From NCBI RefSeq assembly GCF_019931755.1, contig NZ_CP082921.1:103861-167860 (forward strand): 64,000 nt of DNA. The letters run 5' to 3'. Both the position numbers and the translations under genes were made by a program. Of this stretch, positions 60,958 to 64,000 are shown piece by piece. This stretch comes from Sutcliffiella horikoshii (GTDB taxonomy: Bacteria; Bacillota; Bacilli; Bacillales; Bacillaceae_I). The notes under the pieces are model-generated. The model saw only the letters and a list, made by a program, of their open reading frames with translations, searched no databases and was not told where the DNA came from. The number at the start of each line of letters is the position of its first letter. Position 1 is the first letter of the stretch.

Positions 60958-62539
60958 GACTAAACACCTCTAATGCACCTTTAATCCATTCTGCGTTTTC
61001 TTCATCAAATTGCAGCGAAGAAATCATACCAAAAAGACTAGACTCTAGTTCTGCTTTTTCTTTACGAATATCTTTAATGGCTGATCCAATTGTAGCCATA
61101 TCCACAGCTATTTCTTCCTCAAATGTGTCTACGTAACGAGGAATATTTAAATTAAAATCATTCTCTTTGATTTCATCAAATGAAGCTACGTGACTATATT
61201 TTTCAACATTTTCTCGTTTTCTATATGTTTCAACAATCTTATCTAGATTTTCTTTGGAAAGTTTGTTTTGATTCTTCCCTTTTATAAAATCTTTACTAGC
61301 ATCTATAAATAGGACATCGCGCGTTTCACGATTCTTCTTCAGGATAATGACTGTAGTGGGGATTGATGTTCCAAAGAATAAATTTCCTGGCACTCCAATA
61401 ACCGCATCAACACTGCCATCTTCCAAAAGTTTCTTTCGAATCACCCCTTCTGCAGCTCCTCGGAACAGAACCCCATGTGGTAAGACGATGGCCATCGTTC
61501 CTGAATCTTTTAAATGATAGAACCCATGTAAAAGGAAGGCAAAGTCTGCTTTTGATTTTGGTGCTAACTTTCCGTAACGATTGAAACGAGAATCATCTAA
61601 AAACGTATCATCTGCAGACCATTTTGCAGAGTAAGGTGGGTTCATAAGAACGGAATCAAAGGTATAGGGCTCATCTGTTGGCCAGTCTTTATTCAGTGTA
61701 TCCCCATTACGTACACGCATATCTTCTTTATCTACACCATGTAGTATCAAGTTCATTTTTGCTAAGTTGTAAGTTGTTGTATTTAGCTCTTGTCCATGAT
61801 ACTTCACGCTATCTGGGTAATTGATATAGTTTCGAATGTTCAACATTAACGAACCCGATCCCATGGTTGGATCATATACGCTAAACAATCTTTTTTCTTC
61901 TTGACCCATCGCGGCAATGCGAGCCATCATGTCAGAAACTTCATGAGGCGTGTAGAATTCTCCAGCTTTTTTCCCAGCTTCTGAGGCAAATTGACCGATC
62001 AAGAATTCATAGGCATCTCCAATGACGTCTCCATCATGTCCCATCAAATCGACATCGTTAAGTTTTTTTAGAACTTCTGTAATGGTAATGTTTCGTTGTT
62101 GATCATCTGAACCGAGTTTTTTTGATTTCAGATCTACGTCATCAAACAACCCATTAAATTGATCATATTTCGTTGCTAAATCTATAAAGGCTTTATTCAA
62201 GTCATTCAACTGAAACGTATTTTGCTTCGCTTGATCAGTTAACACGGTGAATAAGTGTTCTGGAGCAATATCATAGCCTAGTGTATCTACTAAGGTTTCA
62301 ATCAAATCATCCTTGACTTCTTCGTCCGCTAACAAATTTCTGTACAATTGAGTTTGTTTAGTTTGTGTGTTGTATTCTTCTAGTGACTCGTCAGCGATGA
62401 CCACTACTTTTTCTAATAACTTATCAGACAAGTACTTGTAAAAAATCAATCCTAATAAGTAGTTTTTATACTCGGATGCATCCATTTTGCTTCGCAAGTT
62501 GTCTGCGGCACTAAATAATTTTTGGTTTAATCCTGCCAT
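60947..62539 (-). CDS. hsdM: Type I restriction methyltransferase, M subunit
   Basis: 530 residues. N-terminal HsdM domain, then the N6-adenine methylase motifs: DPTMGSGSLMLNI (SAM binding) and LMNPPYS (catalytic NPPY), plus GEFYTPHEVS. It modifies host DNA and forms the core with HsdS. ATG 62539 follows GTGGGG. 30 bases downstream of the half-size specificity gene. Confidence 0.95.
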   Translation of the reverse strand: MAGLNQKLFSAADNLRSKMDASEYKNYLLGLIFYKYLSDKLLEKVVVIADESLEEYNTQTKQTQLYRNLLADEEVKDDLIETLVDTLGYDIAPEHLFTVLTDQAKQNTFQLNDLNKAFIDLATKYDQFNGLFDDVDLKSKKLGSDDQQRNITITEVLKKLNDVDLMGHDGDVIGDAYEFLIGQFASEAGKKAGEFYTPHEVSDMMARIAAMGQEEKRLFSVYDPTMGSGSLMLNIRNYINYPDSVKYHGQELNTTTYNLAKMNLILHGVDKEDMRVRNGDTLNKDWPTDEPYTFDSVLMNPPYSAKWSADDTFLDDSRFNRYGKLAPKSKADFAFLLHGFYHLKDSGTMAIVLPHGVLFRGAAEGVIRKKLLEDGSVDAVIGVPGNLFFGTSIPTTVIILKKNRETRDVLFIDASKDFIKGKNQNKLSKENLDKIVETYRKRENVEKYSHVASFDEIKENDFNLNIPRYVDTFEEEIAVDMATIGSAIKDIRKEKAELESSLFGMISSLQFDEENAEWIKGALEVFSREK

Positions 62540-62568
62540 GTTTCGTTCCCCACTTCTTTTTTGTTTGA

Positions 62569-63132
62569 CTAGTAATCTAGTTTTCTCAAAATCTCTAAAT
62601 ATAGCTGTTCCTCAAGGTCTGCTTGTTTCTTAGCTAGGGCTTGCTGCTTTCTTAAATAAAAGTAAGCTTTTCCAATTGTCCGTTGTTTCTCAAGAGTTGG
62701 TAGCTTGATTTCCAACTCTTTTAGTATGGATGGGGTCAATTTAGGTACAGTACTTCCTTGCATGCTAATAGCCATCTGCTTTTTCATTGAGTGTGACTCG
62801 TTCAACGCATAACATAAATAGCTGCTATCCAACCCATCGTGCTTAATAATGAGTTTCGCGAAGTTTTGGTTGATAATCTTCCCTTGGTTTACGTCACTCA
62901 CTATTCCGGCTTTGGAACTTACAAAACTAAAAACAACATCTCCAGCACGACTTATGTAACCATCATATTGATTTTCATCATTACTAGTACGAGTTTTATT
63001 GTTTAGAAATAATCCTTCTAAATCATGGATTAAATCTTCGTACGAATAAGCCACTAAAGTTAAATCGCCTTTCTCGTTTCCCCTAGATAAGTTTCTACCA
63101 ATTTTAACGGTTACCACATCTTCAAGTTTCAT
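62569..63132 (-). CDS. Half-size specificity-like (HsdS) protein
   Basis: 187 residues from ATG 63132; an upstream ATG at 63183 gives extra residues lacking a binding site. It has one target recognition domain: GRNLSRGNEKGDLTLVAYSY, GDVVFSFVSSKAGIVS, GSTVPKLTPSILKELEIKLP, and one coiled coil (LRKQQALAKKQADLEEQL). As first gene of the hsd operon it may form homodimeric or mixed specificity, or control the methylase. It is not a truncated copy of the adjacent hsdS, since the sequences differ. Confidence 0.75.
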   Translation of the reverse strand: MKLEDVVTVKIGRNLSRGNEKGDLTLVAYSYEDLIHDLEGLFLNNKTRTSNDENQYDGYISRAGDVVFSFVSSKAGIVSDVNQGKIINQNFAKLIIKHDGLDSSYLCYALNESHSMKKQMAISMQGSTVPKLTPSILKELEIKLPTLEKQRTIGKAYFYLRKQQALAKKQADLEEQLYLEILRKLDY

Positions 63133-63183
63133 ATCCCGCCCTCTTTTATGTAATTCTCTGAAATTACAATTAAATCGTATCAC

Positions 63184-63681
63184 TCATAAATTAATTCGTC
63201 AACAATTTAAACGTAATTTCAAAGAATTACATCAAATTTGTTGGGTGTATCATCCTCTTCAACTTTTAAATAAAGCCAATAGGTTGTCCCACTTTTGTCA
63301 TTTTTTAAATCCAGAAGTGGAAAGGAAGGTTGCCGCCCTTGATGTCAGCAGTGGACCAAAAACATGGCAACGAATCTACTAGCTGCATTAAATAGAATTA
63401 AGCTAACAAGGGAAATTACTGAACAAACTTAATTACAAGGTAACACTATTTTCAGATGTGTAGCCCCCACTAAAATAAAAAAATCGATCCTCAGGTCTTT
63501 CTCAGTTAGTTGTACTTTCACAGACATTACAGAACGCTTCTTTTGAAATCCCTATAGATGTTGTAGAGTCTGTAGGTTTGGACTTCTCTTTTTTGTAAAG
63601 GTACTAATATAGGGTTATACTCTAGTATTTTATCTATCGATTCTAAAGTACTTATATATAAGAGTAATATTCTAATCTTTC
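63184..63681. other. Intergenic region, no gene seen
   Basis: About 500 bases between the hsd operon and the AbrB-like gene. Short fragments such as MATNLLAALNRIKLTREITEQ (about 63366-63428, plus) lack start signals and run into stops. No RNA gene or strong terminator found. Confidence 0.5.
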
Positions 63682-63972
63682 CTATACCTTCACGGGATCT
63701 TTTAACATAGCTTGTAGTTCTTTTATAATTTGTCTTGCACTCTCTTCACTTAAGACAATCTTCCCGCCGGCTAATGACAAATTTGTTTTTTCAACTTTTC
63801 CTGACACTAAACATTCATTATATGCTTGGTACTTTTTAAGTATGATTTTATCGTTATCTACAAATATTTCTAATGGATCACCTATTGCAATTTCCTGTAC
63901 CCTCCTAAGTTCCATAGGTATTACAACTCTACCTAAGGCATCTACTTTTCGAGTAATTCCAGTTGACTTCAT
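63682..63972 (-). CDS. AbrB/SpoVT-type transcription regulator
   Basis: 96 residues opening with the AbrB swapped-hairpin DNA-binding fold (GITRKVDALGRVVIPMELRRVQEIAIGDPLEIFVDNDKIILKKY). A short C-terminal helical domain follows. AbrB relatives are transition-state regulators of Bacillus that repress many promoters, often including antibiotic and competence genes. ATG 63972 follows AAGAGGATG. It is a plausible local repressor of the defence or RiPP genes, though nothing here proves that. Confidence 0.85.
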   Translation of the reverse strand: MKSTGITRKVDALGRVVIPMELRRVQEIAIGDPLEIFVDNDKIILKKYQAYNECLVSGKVEKTNLSLAGGKIVLSEESARQIIKELQAMLKDPVKV

Positions 63973-64000
63973 AAGAACTTCATCCTCTTATGTGATATGA

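Noticed and set aside
1..64000. CRISPR arrays, rRNA or tRNA genes
   Set aside because: No regularly spaced direct repeats and no cloverleaf or rRNA-like sequence was noticed in reading both strands.

Overview
The window reads as part of a large conjugative plasmid, or an integrated conjugative element, of a low-GC Gram-positive in the Bacillaceae. The evidence is consensus Bacillus-type ribosome binding sites (AAGGAGGTGA), many TTG/GTG starts, sigma-A-like promoters, a LexA/DinR SOS box, a T-box leader, an AbrB-type regulator and a Gram-positive type IV secretion operon. No relaxase, coupling protein, replication initiator, rRNA, tRNA or CRISPR array is visible.

Region 1 (1-11.7 kb) is a maintenance backbone. 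A minus-strand operon carries a Rad52-family annealing protein, a plasmid copy of the DNA polymerase sliding clamp (dnaN), two small unknown proteins, and a ubiquitin-like conjugation set resembling PRTRC systems: an E2-like protein B, a JAB/JAMM peptidase with a fused ubiquitin-like domain, and a ThiF/E1 enzyme. Divergent from it are a small HTH protein, a SIMIBI/ParA-type ATPase with a degenerate P-loop, a DUF4258-like protein, a Toprim primase-like protein and a membrane protein.

Region 2 (11.9-25.2 kb) is the transfer region: a probable ribbon-helix-helix protein, then VirB2-like, PrgI/VirB3-like, TraC-like, VirB4 ATPase, a repeat-rich VirB6-like protein, a two-domain cell-wall hydrolase and a possible VirB8-like protein. 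A repeat protein of the homing-endonuclease-associated type and a membrane protein lie on the opposite strand.

Region 3 (25.3-34.1 kb) holds a GGDEF/EAL protein with a degenerate GGDEF site, an ATP-dependent DNA ligase, an SOS-boxed small gene, a holin-like type I toxin too short for usual gene calling, radC, small proteins, a XerS-like recombinase, and a two-gene pair (membrane protein plus SEC-C protein).

Region 4 (34.2-53.2 kb) is a strikingly AT-rich island and the most interesting part. It encodes an apparently undescribed hybrid RiPP pathway: an ocin-ThiF F protein, two nearly identical 50-residue precursor peptides with the same core except for the last residue, a split LanB-type dehydratase, a YcaO azoline synthetase, a SagB/McbC dehydrogenase, a LanKC-like protein with an intact LanC zinc site but degenerate kinase, an MFS exporter and a GNAT acetyltransferase. 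Divergent from it is a type 2 isoleucyl-tRNA synthetase under an Ile T-box, which may be a resistant-target self-immunity gene. Copies of a GACACAAAAGTCCT hairpin repeat lie at both edges.

Region 5 (53.2-64 kb) is a defence island: a short type II CBASS operon (CD-NTase, E2-like protein, patatin phospholipase), a type I restriction-modification system with an additional half-size specificity gene, and an AbrB-like regulator.

A theme across the backbone is that many genes are preceded, just before the ribosome binding site, by a terminator-like hairpin. This suggests attenuation or processive antitermination over the whole element.
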